From the NCBI GenBank assembly GCA_021792135.1, contig JAJYVF010000006.1, positions 116,850 through 180,849 on the forward strand: DNA of 64,000 nt, written 5' to 3'. Below are positions 52,557 through 62,537 of this stretch, one piece after another. Position numbers and translations under genes: made by a program. This DNA is from Acidobacteriota bacterium. GTDB lineage: Bacteria > Acidobacteriota > Terriglobia > Terriglobales > Acidobacteriaceae. Within the stretch, counting starts at the first letter, position 1, and each line of letters starts with the position of its first letter. The notes below the pieces were generated by a model. That model saw only the letters and a list, made by a program, of their open reading frames with translations. It did not search any database and had not been told where the DNA came from.

Positions 52557-53690
52557 TTACCGCTTTTCGATGGGCACGTATTTCACCGGGTATTCGGGGC
52601 CGGTGTATTCGGCGCGGGGACGGATGAGGCGGTTGTCGTCGAGCTGCTCGATGACGTGGGCGGCCCATCCGGCGATGCGGCTGATGGCGAAGATCGGCGT
52701 GAAGAGGTCAAGATCGATGCCGAGCGTCGTATAGGTCGAGGCCGAGTAGAAGTCGACGTTGGCGTTGAGCTTCTTCTCGTTCCTGACGAACTCCTCGATG
52801 CGGCGGGACATCTCAAACCACTTCATGTTGCCGGAGTCGCGGCTGAGCTGCTCGGACATTTTGCGCAGGTGGGTGGCGCGGGGGTCTTCGGTGCGGTAAA
52901 CGCGATGGCCGAAGCCGAAGACCTTCTTCTTCTGAGCGAGCAGACTGCGGACGTACTCGACGGGATCGCCGCCCTGGTGGGCGATTTCGAAGAGCATCTT
53001 CATCACCGCTTCGTTGGCGCCGCCGTGCAGCGGTCCCTTGAGAGCGCCGATGGCGCCGGTGATGGCCGAGTGCATATCGGCCAGGGTGCCGGCGATGACG
53101 CGGGCCGCAAAGGTGGAGGCGTTCAGCTCGTGATCGGCGTGGAGGATGAGGGCGATGTCGAAGGTGCGGGTGGCCGCGGGGATGGGCTTTTCGCCGTGCA
53201 GCATCCAGAGGAAGTTCGCTGCGTGGCTCAGTGAGGGGTCGGGCTGAACGATGTCCCTGCCCTTGCGGATGCGGTCGAAGGCGGCGACCAGCATGGGCAG
53301 CTGTGCGGTGAGCGCGAAGGCCTTGCGGACATTGGAATCGTGGTCGACGGCGTTCTCGGCCGGGTCGTAGAAGCTGAGCGCGGAGACGGCGGTGCGCAGC
53401 ACCTCCATGGGGGTGGCGCTCTTCGGGAAGGAACGCAGCAGGGAGTAGATTTCGGAGGGAAGCTGCCGGGATTCCGCCAGTTTGCTGCTGAATTCCTGGA
53501 GGGCGGAGCGGCCGGGTAATTTGCCGTACCAGAGGAGGCAGGTGGTCTCCTCGAAGCTGGAGTTTTCCGCCAACTCATGGATGTCGATGCCGCGATAGGC
53601 AAGTACTCCAGCATAGCCGTCGATCCAGCAGATGCCGGAATTTGCGGCCACTACACCTTCCAGTCCCTTCACCACCGTCGCTGTCGCCAT
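52557..53690 (-). CDS. gltA: Citrate synthase
   Basis: The 377-residue enzyme condenses oxaloacetate and acetyl-CoA in the TCA cycle. The catalytic residues are the His in GPLHGGANEAVM, the His in FGFGHRVYRTEDPR and the Asp in NVDFYSA. Length (~375) suits the short type II-like or 2-methylcitrate synthase branch, so a PrpC function cannot be excluded. The start has GGAGG upstream. No other TCA or methylcitrate genes are adjacent, which favours citrate synthase. Confidence 0.9.
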   Translation of the reverse strand: MATATVVKGLEGVVAANSGICWIDGYAGVLAYRGIDIHELAENSSFEETTCLLWYGKLPGRSALQEFSSKLAESRQLPSEIYSLLRSFPKSATPMEVLRTAVSALSFYDPAENAVDHDSNVRKAFALTAQLPMLVAAFDRIRKGRDIVQPDPSLSHAANFLWMLHGEKPIPAATRTFDIALILHADHELNASTFAARVIAGTLADMHSAITGAIGALKGPLHGGANEAVMKMLFEIAHQGGDPVEYVRSLLAQKKKVFGFGHRVYRTEDPRATHLRKMSEQLSRDSGNMKWFEMSRRIEEFVRNEKKLNANVDFYSASTYTTLGIDLDLFTPIFAISRIAGWAAHVIEQLDDNRLIRPRAEYTGPEYPVKYVPIEKR

Positions 53691-53864
53691 ACCGCTGCTC
53701 GTTCCTCCAGGTCACTCCGTTAAGGGGATGCGGAGAGCGTGCCGCGCGATGCAGGGCGGCGGAACTCCCACGCGAACAAAAGACCAGAATACCCTTTATA
53801 GCTTACGCGAAACGAGGCCAGCCCTCCGCCGCGGAGCGGGACGGCTCCAGGAGGATTACGAAGA

Positions 53865-54941
53865 TCACTGCGGACCAGGGGCCTCAGGCGCCGGCGATTC
53901 CGGAGGGGAGAAACGCGAGCAGCGGAAAGACGAAAGATCGATCTGCGGCTGGGCGCCGGTCATCCACTGGCTGAGGACGCGGGCAGTGCCGGGGCCCAGC
54001 AGAATGCCGTTTTTGAAGTGGCCGGTGGCGACCCAGCAGTGTTCCTCGGCCGTGTCGATGATCGGCAGGCCGTCCAGGGAGCCGGGGCGGAGTCCGACCC
54101 AGCTTTCGGCGATGCGGCCCTCATTCAGCGTGGGCCAGAGATGGGTGGCTTTGCGGAACAGCTCCTGGATGCATTCGGGGTGGATTTTCTTGTCGAAGCC
54201 GGCGTCCTCGAGCGTGGGGCCGACGGTGTAGCGGTTCCCGCCGCGGGGAACGATGTAGACATTGGGCGTGCGCAGGACGCACTGCGTCTGCCGCAGGCCA
54301 GGAAGCTCGGCGGTGAGCATATGCCCTTTGCGCGGGGCAACGGGAAGTGCGTCGTCGAGCGCGGTGGCCCAGGCTCCGGTAGCGTTGAGAAAGGCGCCTG
54401 CGGAGAATGGTCCCGATGCGGTCGCCAGCTCAGCGCCGTGGCGCGTTCCGCGAGCGCCCAGCACAGGCGTGTGCTCGCGCAGGTCGACACCGGCGGCCCG
54501 CACGGCTTTGGGGAGCGCCTCGGCCAGATCCCAGGCGTCGAAGCTCCTCTCTTCGAGAAGACAGAAGGTCCATCCGCGGGTGTTAACGCCGGGGGCGAGC
54601 TTTTCGATTTCGGTTCTGCTCAGAGCGGAGGCGCCGGGAGGAAGATGCCGGAGGCCCTGGAGGGTCGTGGTGGTGCGGATGGGAATGCCCGCTCCGGAAA
54701 GCTGCTCGACGCGCGCCAGGAACTCCGGATAGAGGCTGAGGCTCAGGCGAGCCAGTTCGCGGAGTTGGGGGGGATTTTCGGGGTCGGCCTCAGCAAGCAT
54801 TCCGGCTGCGGCGCGGGAGGCTTCCGACATGGCTTCGGCACGATCGAAGACCGTAACCTTCTGCCCGGCAGCGGTGAGTTCAAGGGCCGTGGCCAGACCG
54901 ATGATGCCTCCGCCGGCAATTGCTACGTCCGCAGTGTCCAT
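53865..54941 (-). CDS. thiO: Glycine oxidase ThiO-like FAD enzyme
   Basis: The 358-residue protein has an N-terminal FAD-binding motif (VAIAGGGIIGLATALELTAAG), SEASRAAAGMLAEADPENP, typical of ThiO, and a C-terminal GLRPGSLDGLPIIDTAEEHCWVATGHFKNGILLGPGTARV. ThiO oxidises glycine to the imine used to make the thiazole of thiamin. No other thi genes are present, so a D-amino-acid oxidase-like role is an alternative. The start follows a normal intergenic gap. Confidence 0.83.
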   Translation of the reverse strand: MDTADVAIAGGGIIGLATALELTAAGQKVTVFDRAEAMSEASRAAAGMLAEADPENPPQLRELARLSLSLYPEFLARVEQLSGAGIPIRTTTTLQGLRHLPPGASALSRTEIEKLAPGVNTRGWTFCLLEERSFDAWDLAEALPKAVRAAGVDLREHTPVLGARGTRHGAELATASGPFSAGAFLNATGAWATALDDALPVAPRKGHMLTAELPGLRQTQCVLRTPNVYIVPRGGNRYTVGPTLEDAGFDKKIHPECIQELFRKATHLWPTLNEGRIAESWVGLRPGSLDGLPIIDTAEEHCWVATGHFKNGILLGPGTARVLSQWMTGAQPQIDLSSFRCSRFSPPESPAPEAPGPQ

Positions 54942-55137
54942 GGATCGATTTTAGGACTCGGCGAGCCCGCGGAAGGCCTTCGCGGAGGAAGAGTGCTGAC
55001 GATGGCCGCGGCCGGTGGTTACTTTTGTGGAAGGGCAAAGGCACGCCTGGTTGCGGGAAGGGTCCAGCGGGCCGAATTCCGCGCGGAGCCTGCTCTGTGG
55101 TACACGGTTAACCTGAGCAAGGGAGGGGACGACAGCG

Positions 55138-55551
55138 ATGACGAACGGCGATGGGATCCAGGTGGAAGGCATTGCGCAGGTGGCGCTGGCTGTGAGGGAT
55201 CTGGAGGAGGCCAGGGTGTTCTACCGGGATGTGCTGGGTCTGCGGTTCTCGTTTGAGTCTGGAGCGATGGTGTTCTTCCGGTGCGGTGATGCGCGGGTGC
55301 TGCTGGGAGAGTCGGAGCAGCCGGCGACGGGAGAGGGCACGATTGTCTACTTCAGAGTGCCGGATCTGGACGTGAGCTTCGTGGCGCTGCAGCGGCTGGG
55401 GGTAGAGATTGTGCAGGAGCCGCATCTGGTCGCACGAATGAAGGGGTACGATCTGTGGCTGGCGTTTGTGAAGGATCCATCGGGGAATACGCTGGGGCTG
55501 ATGTGCGAACGGCCGAAGAGCGAGGGATCGGAGCCAGTGGTGACGCATTAG
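55138..55551 (+). CDS. VOC-superfamily (glyoxalase-like) protein
   Basis: The 137-residue protein has the vicinal oxygen chelate fold: IAQVALAVRDLEEARVFYRDVLGLRF near 10-35 and a second half with VARMKGYDLWLAFVKDPSGNTLGLM near 100-125. This resembles glyoxalase/dioxygenase-like or methylmalonyl-CoA epimerase proteins. The metal-binding His and Glu residues cannot be assigned with certainty. The start ATG is preceded by GGGAGGGG. It stands alone between ThiO and an esterase gene. Confidence 0.8.
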   Translation: MTNGDGIQVEGIAQVALAVRDLEEARVFYRDVLGLRFSFESGAMVFFRCGDARVLLGESEQPATGEGTIVYFRVPDLDVSFVALQRLGVEIVQEPHLVARMKGYDLWLAFVKDPSGNTLGLMCERPKSEGSEPVVTH

Positions 55552-55784
55552 AGCAAATCAGGAAAAGCTGTGTCCAGGTCAGACTGATCCATGTGCCGCT
55601 GTTCATCGGCGGCACGGCGGTGTGGAGGTCAGTCAACCTGGCTACGCCATTTCCCAACCTGCTCCGGCGCGGCGAGTCATGGTCTTCGAAGCCGCGATCT
55701 CGGGCTGTGAATGATCGGAGGCGTCAGGAAAGACCTCTGCGCGGCAGGGAAGAGCGGGACACGGCAAACCCGGTCCCCCTTTTC

Positions 55785-56723
55785 TTACTGAAGCGGCTCC
55801 TCCTGCGAGGGACCCGGAAGGATACCAATGGTGTGCAGCCATATTTCGGCGGTATGCGGCCAGGTGGTAATGGGCAGACTGGTGGGGCGCAGGCCGTAGC
55901 CGTGGCCACCGTGGGTGTAGACGTGGAGTTCGGCGGGCACGCCGGCCTTCTTCAGGGCGAGGAAGTAATCGATGACGTTCTCGACGTGGACGGGGTCGTC
56001 TTCGGCCTGGACCAGGAAGGTGGGCGGAACGGCGGAGGTGACGGGGATATCGGGGTTGAATTCGAAATTCTTTTCGGCGATGGAGAGATAGCCGGGATAG
56101 ATGACGAGGGCGAAGTCGGGACGGCAGCTCAGCTGGTCAGCGGCATCGATGGCGGGGTAGAGGCGCTGTTCGAAATGGGTGCTGAGGGCCGCGGCGAGGT
56201 GGCCTCCGGCGGAAAATCCGAGAACACCGATGCGGTGCGGGTCAATCTGCCACTCGTCGGCGTGCTGACGCACCAGGCCCATGGCGCGCTGCGCATCCTG
56301 AAGGGCGGCGGCGGATTTGGGCCAGGGACCGCTGTCGGGGACCCGGTACTTGAGCAGAACGCAGTTGACGCCAATGGAGTTGAGCCAGTCGCAGACCTCG
56401 GTGCCTTCGAGGTCGATGGCCAGGATCTTATAGGCGCCGCCGGGGAAGACGACGACGGCCGCGCCGGTGTTGCGCGCGGCGGGCGCGGCGAAGAGGGTGA
56501 TGGTGGGAGCGGAGACATCGCCGAGGCGGATGACGGGACGGCCGGCGACGAGATGATCCTGGGAGGTGGTGGTGTCGTGCTCGGGACCGGTGGCGGTCTG
56601 CGGTCCGGGCGCTCCGGAGGGCCACAGCAGCAGCCTCGGATCGGAGGCGGGCGGATGCCAGTCGGTTTGTGCGGCGGCGCTGAGGGTGAGCAGAACAGCG
56701 AGAGCAAGCAGGGATCGAATCAT
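55785..56723 (-). CDS. Secreted alpha/beta-hydrolase (xylan esterase-like)
   Basis: The 312-residue protein has a signal peptide (ending LSAAAQ) and an esterase fold. Oxyanion residues are in VVFPGGAYKILA, nucleophile Ser is in GFSAGGHLAAAL, Asp is in AEDDPVHVEN and His is in HGGHGYGLRP. The layout resembles acetyl-xylan or carbohydrate esterases that act on plant polysaccharides. It could assist the glycosidases at the other end of the window, but no linkage is visible. Substrate unknown. Confidence 0.8.
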   Translation of the reverse strand: MIRSLLALAVLLTLSAAAQTDWHPPASDPRLLLWPSGAPGPQTATGPEHDTTTSQDHLVAGRPVIRLGDVSAPTITLFAAPAARNTGAAVVVFPGGAYKILAIDLEGTEVCDWLNSIGVNCVLLKYRVPDSGPWPKSAAALQDAQRAMGLVRQHADEWQIDPHRIGVLGFSAGGHLAAALSTHFEQRLYPAIDAADQLSCRPDFALVIYPGYLSIAEKNFEFNPDIPVTSAVPPTFLVQAEDDPVHVENVIDYFLALKKAGVPAELHVYTHGGHGYGLRPTSLPITTWPHTAEIWLHTIGILPGPSQEEPLQ

Positions 56724-56757
56724 GCCGGGGCCTCCCCGGCCATGTTAGCCGATCAGC

Positions 56758-58065
56758 TTACTGCTGCGAGGTGGGGGGACTGCCGGAGGACTGGCCATTG
56801 CCGGATCCCTTCGGCTGCGGAGCGGAATTGAGAGGGTTCGGCTGTTCCTGCGAACCGGAGTTGCCGGACTGCTTCTGAACGCTGCCGGAGGCGGGTCGCT
56901 GCTGCTGCTGCTGGGGACTTCCGCCTGCTGGCTGGGTTTGCGCGGGCGGTGTGTAGCCGGGATCGCCCGGCCGCTGCTGATCCTTGGGGAAGTTGACCGG
57001 AGCCATCGCCGGCCGGGAGTTCTTGTCATTGTCGCTGGGCAGCTTCTCTCCGGGGTTGCGGAGAGTGGGCGGAGCTTTGGGGGCGTTTTCCTCCTGCATA
57101 TCCGCGGCGCTGCGGTCCCCCATCTCGATCTGGTGTTCGTTGGCAGCGACGACGGGCTGCGTGCCCCAGTAATTGCCCATTTCGTTGGCGGTACGAACCT
57201 CAAGCGGCTGGCCGACGCGAGCGAGATCGTCGCGTACGACAAAGTTGCCGACGAAGCGGACGAATTCAACCGGCTGCGGCGCCTGGCCGTAAACCCAGAT
57301 CTCAAAGGGTTGCCCATCCTTCGATTCGCGGATCTTCTGGATGGGCTGACCCTTGGCGTAACGGACCATGTCGCTGTCCATGCCGATGAGGACGCGGTGC
57401 TGCTCGATGGCCTGGCGCAGGAATGTGGGGAGCGATTCGGCATAGGCCGCAGCCTGGGACCTCACGCCAAAGTCGATCATGGGCTTGAGCAGGGACTCCA
57501 TCTGCTGGCCGGAGATGTCGGGGATGCGGTGCTGGAATGCCACGATGAGGCGAGTGCCAGTCGGGGGCGCGCTATCGGCGAGAAGGGGGTCGGTGTCGTC
57601 GTAGGGATCCATGCTGATGGAGATATGGCGCAGGAATCTGTGCTTGTGGTAGGGGCCGCCATTCAAATCGAAGATTACAGTGTTGTCATGAATCCTGACG
57701 TTGGTGATGGCCAGGCGATCACCGGGCTTGGCTGCTACCCCCTTGGTGTGCAGTTCATTGACGTATTTGTCACCGGAAGGCTCCATGGTGCCGTTGGCGT
57801 GGAGGATCAGGGTGCCGACGGGGAGCGGGCGCATGGCAAAGCCCTGTTCCGACTGCATGAAGCGGATGAGGCGCTCGCGGCCGGCGGCGTTCATGGGTTC
57901 GGAAGGGAGCTTGACATTGGTGGCCGGGAACTCGGTGTAATGCTTTTCGACGTGTTCGCTCTCGATGGTGAACACCTGGGCGGATGCGGGAACAACAGAG
58001 AGGAGAAGCGGCGCGCAGAGTACCGCCGCAGCGAAGCGACGACCGGAATACACGGACCTAGACAT
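56758..58065 (-). CDS. Secreted protein with Gln/Pro-rich C-terminus
   Basis: The ~435-residue protein has a signal peptide (ending VVPASAQ). The conserved part (residues ~40-300) has segments such as GPYHKHRFLRHISISMDPYDDTDP, and is followed by a low-complexity Gln, Pro, Ser and Gly tail. I do not recognise a family. ATG at 58065 is chosen; a GTG at 58086 is possible. It is next to an esterase gene on the same strand but 34 bases away. Confidence 0.6.
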   Translation of the reverse strand: MSRSVYSGRRFAAAVLCAPLLLSVVPASAQVFTIESEHVEKHYTEFPATNVKLPSEPMNAAGRERLIRFMQSEQGFAMRPLPVGTLILHANGTMEPSGDKYVNELHTKGVAAKPGDRLAITNVRIHDNTVIFDLNGGPYHKHRFLRHISISMDPYDDTDPLLADSAPPTGTRLIVAFQHRIPDISGQQMESLLKPMIDFGVRSQAAAYAESLPTFLRQAIEQHRVLIGMDSDMVRYAKGQPIQKIRESKDGQPFEIWVYGQAPQPVEFVRFVGNFVVRDDLARVGQPLEVRTANEMGNYWGTQPVVAANEHQIEMGDRSAADMQEENAPKAPPTLRNPGEKLPSDNDKNSRPAMAPVNFPKDQQRPGDPGYTPPAQTQPAGGSPQQQQQRPASGSVQKQSGNSGSQEQPNPLNSAPQPKGSGNGQSSGSPPTSQQ

Positions 58066-58321
58066 ACCGGCCCCCAGGCAGGTCACCCAGACTCCAACAG
58101 CATGGCTCCGTTCTCAGGAAATTTCAAGCACGCTCGTCACAGAGCTTTCGACAGGAGTGCTGGCGCGGGAGAAACCGGGAACGCACCCGCTTTCCCCCGG
58201 GGGACCAGGGGAACCGAGGCGCAGTTGCCAGCGATAGAATCGCTGGCGCGGAATGGCGCGGCGGAGATGCCCCGGGGAGATCACTCCGGAGCGGGTTCGT
58301 GCCGCCGCTCCGGGAGCGCGT

Positions 58322-59884
58322 TTACTTCCTGCGAACCGGTTTACGGGCCGGGACGGGAACAGCTTTGCGCGCGGGGCGCGAAGCCTTTTCGGTTTCCCGC
58401 CGGGGAACGGGGCTGTCCGTCAGACGGTCGCCGAGGACGTGCAGGCGAAGGAAATTCGTCGATCCGGAGCGGGTGCTGGTACCGGCAACGATGCCCACAA
58501 TCTCCCTGGGTTTGGAGAAGCCGCCCTGCTCGAGAGTCGTTTCGGCGTAGTCGACCATCTGCTCGGCGGTGTGGAGTTTTGGGCATTTGATGGGATGAAC
58601 ACCCCACAGCATCGCCAGGCGGTGAATGACCTGCTCCACGCTGGAAAGGGCAAATATAGGCGGCCTGGGGCGGTATTTCGAGATCTGGCGCGCGGTGGTT
58701 CCCGTTTCAGTGAAGACCGCAATGGCGCTGACGTCCAGATCTTCGGCGGCGTGAGCGGCGGATTCGCAGATGGTTTCGGCGATCGAGAGATGCACGCCGC
58801 TGGGGCGGGAATCCCAGGAGCGGGTTTCGCGCAGATGCGTCTCGGTTTCGCTGACGATCTTGGCCATCATTTTAAGGGCTTCGACGGGATACTTTCCGGC
58901 AGCGGTTTCGGCGGAGAGCATAACGGCATCCGTGCCGTCGTAGATGGCGTTGGCGACGTCGCTGGCCTCGGCGCGGGTGGGGCGGGGGTTTTCGATCATC
59001 GACTCCAGCATCTGCGTAGCGGTGATGACCGGCTTGCGGTACTCGGAGGCGCGGCGGATGACGTGCTTCTGGATGGCGGGGACCTTCTCGGGCGGCATCT
59101 CCACGCCGAGGTCGCCACGGGCGACCATGACGCCGTCGGCGATGTCGAGGATGGGCTCGAGGTTTTCGATGGCCTGGGGTTTTTCGAGTTTGGCAATGAT
59201 CCAGGTCTCCACGCCCATGGCCGCAACGCGGAATTTGACGTGGCGGATGTCCTCGGCGGTGCGGACGAAGGAGACAGCGATGGCGTCGACGCCATTCTTC
59301 ATGGCGAACTCCAGGTCCTCCTCATCCTTTTCGGTGAGGGATGGGACGCGGACGGGGATTCCGGGCAGGTTGATGCCCTTGTGCTCGCCCAGCATGCCAC
59401 CGTTGATGACTTCGCATTCGACGTCCTCACCGGGGATCTCGATGACGCGCAGCTCGATGAGGCCATCGGAAAGGAGAATCCGGGCTCCGGGCTCGAGATT
59501 CTCAGCGAGAGTGGGGAAAGTCGTGGCGATAAGGCTGGAGGTTCCGAGGATATCGCGCGGCGTGACGACGAGGCGCTGACCGGCCTTCAGCTGCACCGGG
59601 ATGCGGTTCCTGAGGCGGCCGGTGCGGATTTTGGGTCCCTGGAGATCGCCGAGGATGCAGATGGGCTTGCCTTCCTCGCGGGCAACCTTACGGACCATCT
59701 CAATCAGCTTGAGCTTCTCCGGATGGGTGCCGTGAGAGAAATTCAGGCGCGCGACATCGAGTCCGGCGCGCAGCAGTTCACGAAATATCGGTTCATGGGA
59801 CGATGCGGGCCCCAGCGTGGCGACAATCTTGGCGCGTCGCGGGTTTTCGCTCATGAGGCCCGGACCAGACGGCATGAAATTCAT
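58322..59884 (-). CDS. pyk: Pyruvate kinase
   Basis: The 520-residue enzyme makes pyruvate and ATP from phosphoenolpyruvate in glycolysis. It has KIVATLGPASS near 19-29, GDLQGPKIRTGRL, EKDEEDLEFAMKNGVDAIAVSFVR, KLEKPQAIENL (catalytic Lys), MVARGDLGVEMP and the ITATQMLESMIENPRPTRAEASDVANAIYDGTDAVMLSAETA signature. The C-terminus has an extra Arg/Pro-rich tail. Start at 59884 is one of several in-frame ATGs; the one at 59854 (MSENPRR) is also plausible. Confidence 0.95.
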   Translation of the reverse strand: MNFMPSGPGLMSENPRRAKIVATLGPASSHEPIFRELLRAGLDVARLNFSHGTHPEKLKLIEMVRKVAREEGKPICILGDLQGPKIRTGRLRNRIPVQLKAGQRLVVTPRDILGTSSLIATTFPTLAENLEPGARILLSDGLIELRVIEIPGEDVECEVINGGMLGEHKGINLPGIPVRVPSLTEKDEEDLEFAMKNGVDAIAVSFVRTAEDIRHVKFRVAAMGVETWIIAKLEKPQAIENLEPILDIADGVMVARGDLGVEMPPEKVPAIQKHVIRRASEYRKPVITATQMLESMIENPRPTRAEASDVANAIYDGTDAVMLSAETAAGKYPVEALKMMAKIVSETETHLRETRSWDSRPSGVHLSIAETICESAAHAAEDLDVSAIAVFTETGTTARQISKYRPRPPIFALSSVEQVIHRLAMLWGVHPIKCPKLHTAEQMVDYAETTLEQGGFSKPREIVGIVAGTSTRSGSTNFLRLHVLGDRLTDSPVPRRETEKASRPARKAVPVPARKPVRRK

Positions 59885-59976
59885 CCAACCCCCAGCGTTC
59901 TTCTTGTTTGGATTTTGTGTTTCGGGTCAATGCGAAGGAATCACCAAATTGATTTTATCGTGTAGCGGCCCCGGGT

Positions 59977-60942
59977 TCACGTTCGTTGAGACGAGGCGCC
60001 GGTTTGCGGGAATTTATAGAGCTTTGCATCCTGTGGTGGGCCGGGGGGCTGTTCGAGGATGGGCAGGGGGGCCGATTCCGGAAGCGGGAACAACTGCGCG
60101 TTGAATTCCGCACCGATGAGCACGCTGAGCGACACCATATAGAGCCAGACGAGGGTGGCGATGCCGGCGCCAAGCGAGCCGTAGACGACGGAGTAGTCCG
60201 CGAAGCGCGTGACATACCACCCGTAAAGGAGCGTGGCCAGAAACCAGGTGGCGGTGGCAATCGTGGCCCCGGGCATGGTTTCGCGCCAGCGGCCGCGCAC
60301 GTAGGCGAATTTGCCGCCGCGGGTGGGGAGCCTTTGCCGCGGGACGCCGAAGTGGTAGATCATGGCGAGCGCCACGACACTGGCAAGGAGTGCGATGCCC
60401 CAGCGGATGAGCCGCCACAGGACAATGAGGTAGTGGTGGAGTTCGAGGCCGGAGTGCTCGATCATCCAGTGCTCGATGCCCTGCCCGAAGGCGAGGAAGA
60501 CCGTTCCGAGGGCCATGGGGACGAGGGTTCCCGGGACAAGAAGAAGCGCCACGATGCGTTCCTGCCAGAAGCCCCAGCGGCCGCGGGGCAGGCGGTAGGC
60601 GCGGCGAAATCCCTCCATGAGCGAAAGCAGGACGCCCATGGCCGCGAAGATGCTGACGAAGGTCGAACCCCAGACAATGCGCAGGGAGCGGGCGTGATTG
60701 ACCATGAAATACATCTGGACCAGCGACATGGTATCCGGCGGCAGGACCTGCTGAAAGGCGGCACGCAGGACGCCGCGCATATCCTCGAACGAGGGCATGA
60801 TGGCAAACAGCGTGGTGACGACCAGCAGGGCGGGGAAGAGACTGAGAATGGCCGAGTATGCCGCGGCCTTGGCCGTCGACAGCGCACTGTGATCGAAGGC
60901 CGACCAGACTGCCCGTTGCAGGTGCCGGAAGACGCGCAGCAT
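59977..60942 (-). CDS. YihY/BrkB-family membrane protein
   Basis: The ~321-residue protein has about six membrane helices and the YihY (formerly RNase BN) pattern: SAFDHSALSTAKAAAYSAILSLFPALLVV at the N-terminus and FADYSVVYGSLGAGIATLVWLYMVSLSVLIGAEFNA near 240-280. Its biochemical role is not established. The ATG at 60942 is used with GTAGG upstream; a GTG at 60972 is an alternative. It is co-directional with the thioredoxin-like gene but separated by 80 bases. Confidence 0.85.
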   Translation of the reverse strand: MLRVFRHLQRAVWSAFDHSALSTAKAAAYSAILSLFPALLVVTTLFAIMPSFEDMRGVLRAAFQQVLPPDTMSLVQMYFMVNHARSLRIVWGSTFVSIFAAMGVLLSLMEGFRRAYRLPRGRWGFWQERIVALLLVPGTLVPMALGTVFLAFGQGIEHWMIEHSGLELHHYLIVLWRLIRWGIALLASVVALAMIYHFGVPRQRLPTRGGKFAYVRGRWRETMPGATIATATWFLATLLYGWYVTRFADYSVVYGSLGAGIATLVWLYMVSLSVLIGAEFNAQLFPLPESAPLPILEQPPGPPQDAKLYKFPQTGASSQRT

Positions 60943-61024
60943 AAACCTACACAGTGTACCCGCGGTATGCACTGGCAGGGCAGCGCGGCATCAGCGGTTT
61001 CAACCGCATGCAAGCCCGGGCGGG

Positions 61025-61531
61025 TTAGCCGCGGACCGGCGCTTTCCAGCGATTCAGAAAATCCGTGACGGAGGACGGATCCATCTGGCCCATCCGTTCG
61101 AACTCGCCATTGCGCTGGCTGTAAAGGAGCTGTCCGCCGGAACCGAGGACCGCCAGCGCAGGCACGCCCAGCTTGAGCGGGATCCCGTATTGCTGCGCCA
61201 GATCGAGGTTGTGATCGTATTCGCCGACGTCGATGTCGACGAGGATGAAGTTGCGGGCCAGCAGCACGGAGTTGGGCGGCTGGTGGAAGTAGTAGTCCAG
61301 GATCTCGCAGTCGCTGCACCAGTTTCCGCCAAAGTCGAGGATGACGCGCTTGTGCTGCCGCCTGGCCTGGAGGAGGGCATTGTGGATCTCAGCGCGGGCA
61401 TCGGCGCTGGCGTCGTAAATCCGATGGGGCTCATAGGGCTGCGCGTCGCCGGCCGAGTTGCAGGCTCCGGCCACAGATGCCAGGAGGGCGAGCGCCAGCA
61501 GGCGCACCGAAGAGATGAGGTTTCGTTTCAT
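61025..61531 (-). CDS. Thioredoxin-fold lipoprotein
   Basis: The 168-residue protein has a lipoprotein signal (LLALALLASVAGAC) and a thioredoxin-like domain with WCSDC at the active-site position (FGGNWCSDCEILDYYFH). Such proteins act as periplasmic disulfide reductases or cytochrome-assembly factors. The C-terminal fold has the usual cis-Pro (GVPALAVLG). It is next to YihY and a Kdo-hydroxylase-like gene but shows no operon overlap. Confidence 0.83.
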   Translation of the reverse strand: MKRNLISSVRLLALALLASVAGACNSAGDAQPYEPHRIYDASADARAEIHNALLQARRQHKRVILDFGGNWCSDCEILDYYFHQPPNSVLLARNFILVDIDVGEYDHNLDLAQQYGIPLKLGVPALAVLGSGGQLLYSQRNGEFERMGQMDPSSVTDFLNRWKAPVRG

Positions 61532-61625
61532 TCGTGCCGGGACAGGAGGCGAAAGACTTCCCGCCTTTCAGGATGCCACAGGTCGACGCCGAGTCGCAGA
61601 TTGTTCCGCACGACGAATTTGCGAG

Positions 61626-62537
61626 CTATAGCAGCGGCGCGCGGGCGATTTCTTCAAGGACACGGAGAGGCGAAACCTCCGGGCGGACCATCGCTTCGGG
61701 GAGCACGAGGAAGGTCTGTTCGAGGGCATATTGTCCGGCCAGGACGGCGTGGGGAACGGTATCGGTGTAGACCATCCAGCTGGAGCCGGCGGGGAACTGG
61801 AAGGAATACTTCGGGCACTGCGCCTGCCAGGCGGGGTTTTCCTTGAGGAAATTGTGGAAGCGCATCATGAAGTCGTCGTAGGGCGAGCGCTTCAGGGAGG
61901 GGATGGCAGATCCAAGGCCGATGGCGCGGGCAGCGCCTTTGCCCATGCGCGAGAAGGGGGAGCCGAGCCGAGGAGCGATCAGCCGGGGAACGAACTGGCG
62001 AACGGTCGAGGCAAAGGGGTCGCTGACGATCCAGTCACGGGAGCGCCGGGGGTGGATATTGCTGAAAAAACGCAGGATGCGAGCACCGTGGGTGGGGCGG
62101 GTGGGAAAGGCGTCGGTGTGCAGCAGATCGTTACGGCGGCGCAGAGGAAGATCGCGGCCCTGCTCCTCCTGGGGACGGAAGCTTGCGTAGTCGAGCTGCC
62201 ATCTGTCCTGATAGGGGGAGAGAAAGCGGGCGAGAAAAGCCACGACCGATTGCGAGTAGTGGCGCATGATCCCGTGCAGGCGCGCGACGGCATCCGGGCT
62301 GGCAGTCCGGGTATCAACGCCGCTGAGGCGGTCGAGGCCGGGCTTATAGGCGATGTTTTTGTGCAGGGAACTGTCGGTTTGCTGCTGGCCGAGCAGGAAG
62401 CCGATGTCATCGGGCGGGAGTGGGACGGGCGTCCGCGGGAAGTAGAGGATGTCCCCGGATTCGAGTTGAGCGCACCAGGCGCGGGCCTGTTCCGGAGAAG
62501 GCTCGATCATGCCGGCCGGGACGCTGACGACGGCCAT
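61626..62537 (-). CDS. Kdo hydroxylase (KdoO)-like dioxygenase
   Basis: The 303-residue protein resembles KdoO, an iron and 2-oxoglutarate-dependent enzyme that hydroxylates Kdo in LPS. It shares ESGDILYFPRTPVPLP, SSLHKNIAYKPGLDR and LRRRNDLLHTDAFPTRPTHG, a segment with His and Asp metal ligands, then LRFFSNIHP. The start ATG at 62537 shares its base with the stop of the upstream small membrane gene (TGATG). The longer open frame to 62711 is not supported. kdsC elsewhere in the window supports LPS synthesis. Exact hydroxylation site is inferred. Confidence 0.8.
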   Translation of the reverse strand: MAVVSVPAGMIEPSPEQARAWCAQLESGDILYFPRTPVPLPPDDIGFLLGQQQTDSSLHKNIAYKPGLDRLSGVDTRTASPDAVARLHGIMRHYSQSVVAFLARFLSPYQDRWQLDYASFRPQEEQGRDLPLRRRNDLLHTDAFPTRPTHGARILRFFSNIHPRRSRDWIVSDPFASTVRQFVPRLIAPRLGSPFSRMGKGAARAIGLGSAIPSLKRSPYDDFMMRFHNFLKENPAWQAQCPKYSFQFPAGSSWMVYTDTVPHAVLAGQYALEQTFLVLPEAMVRPEVSPLRVLEEIARAPLL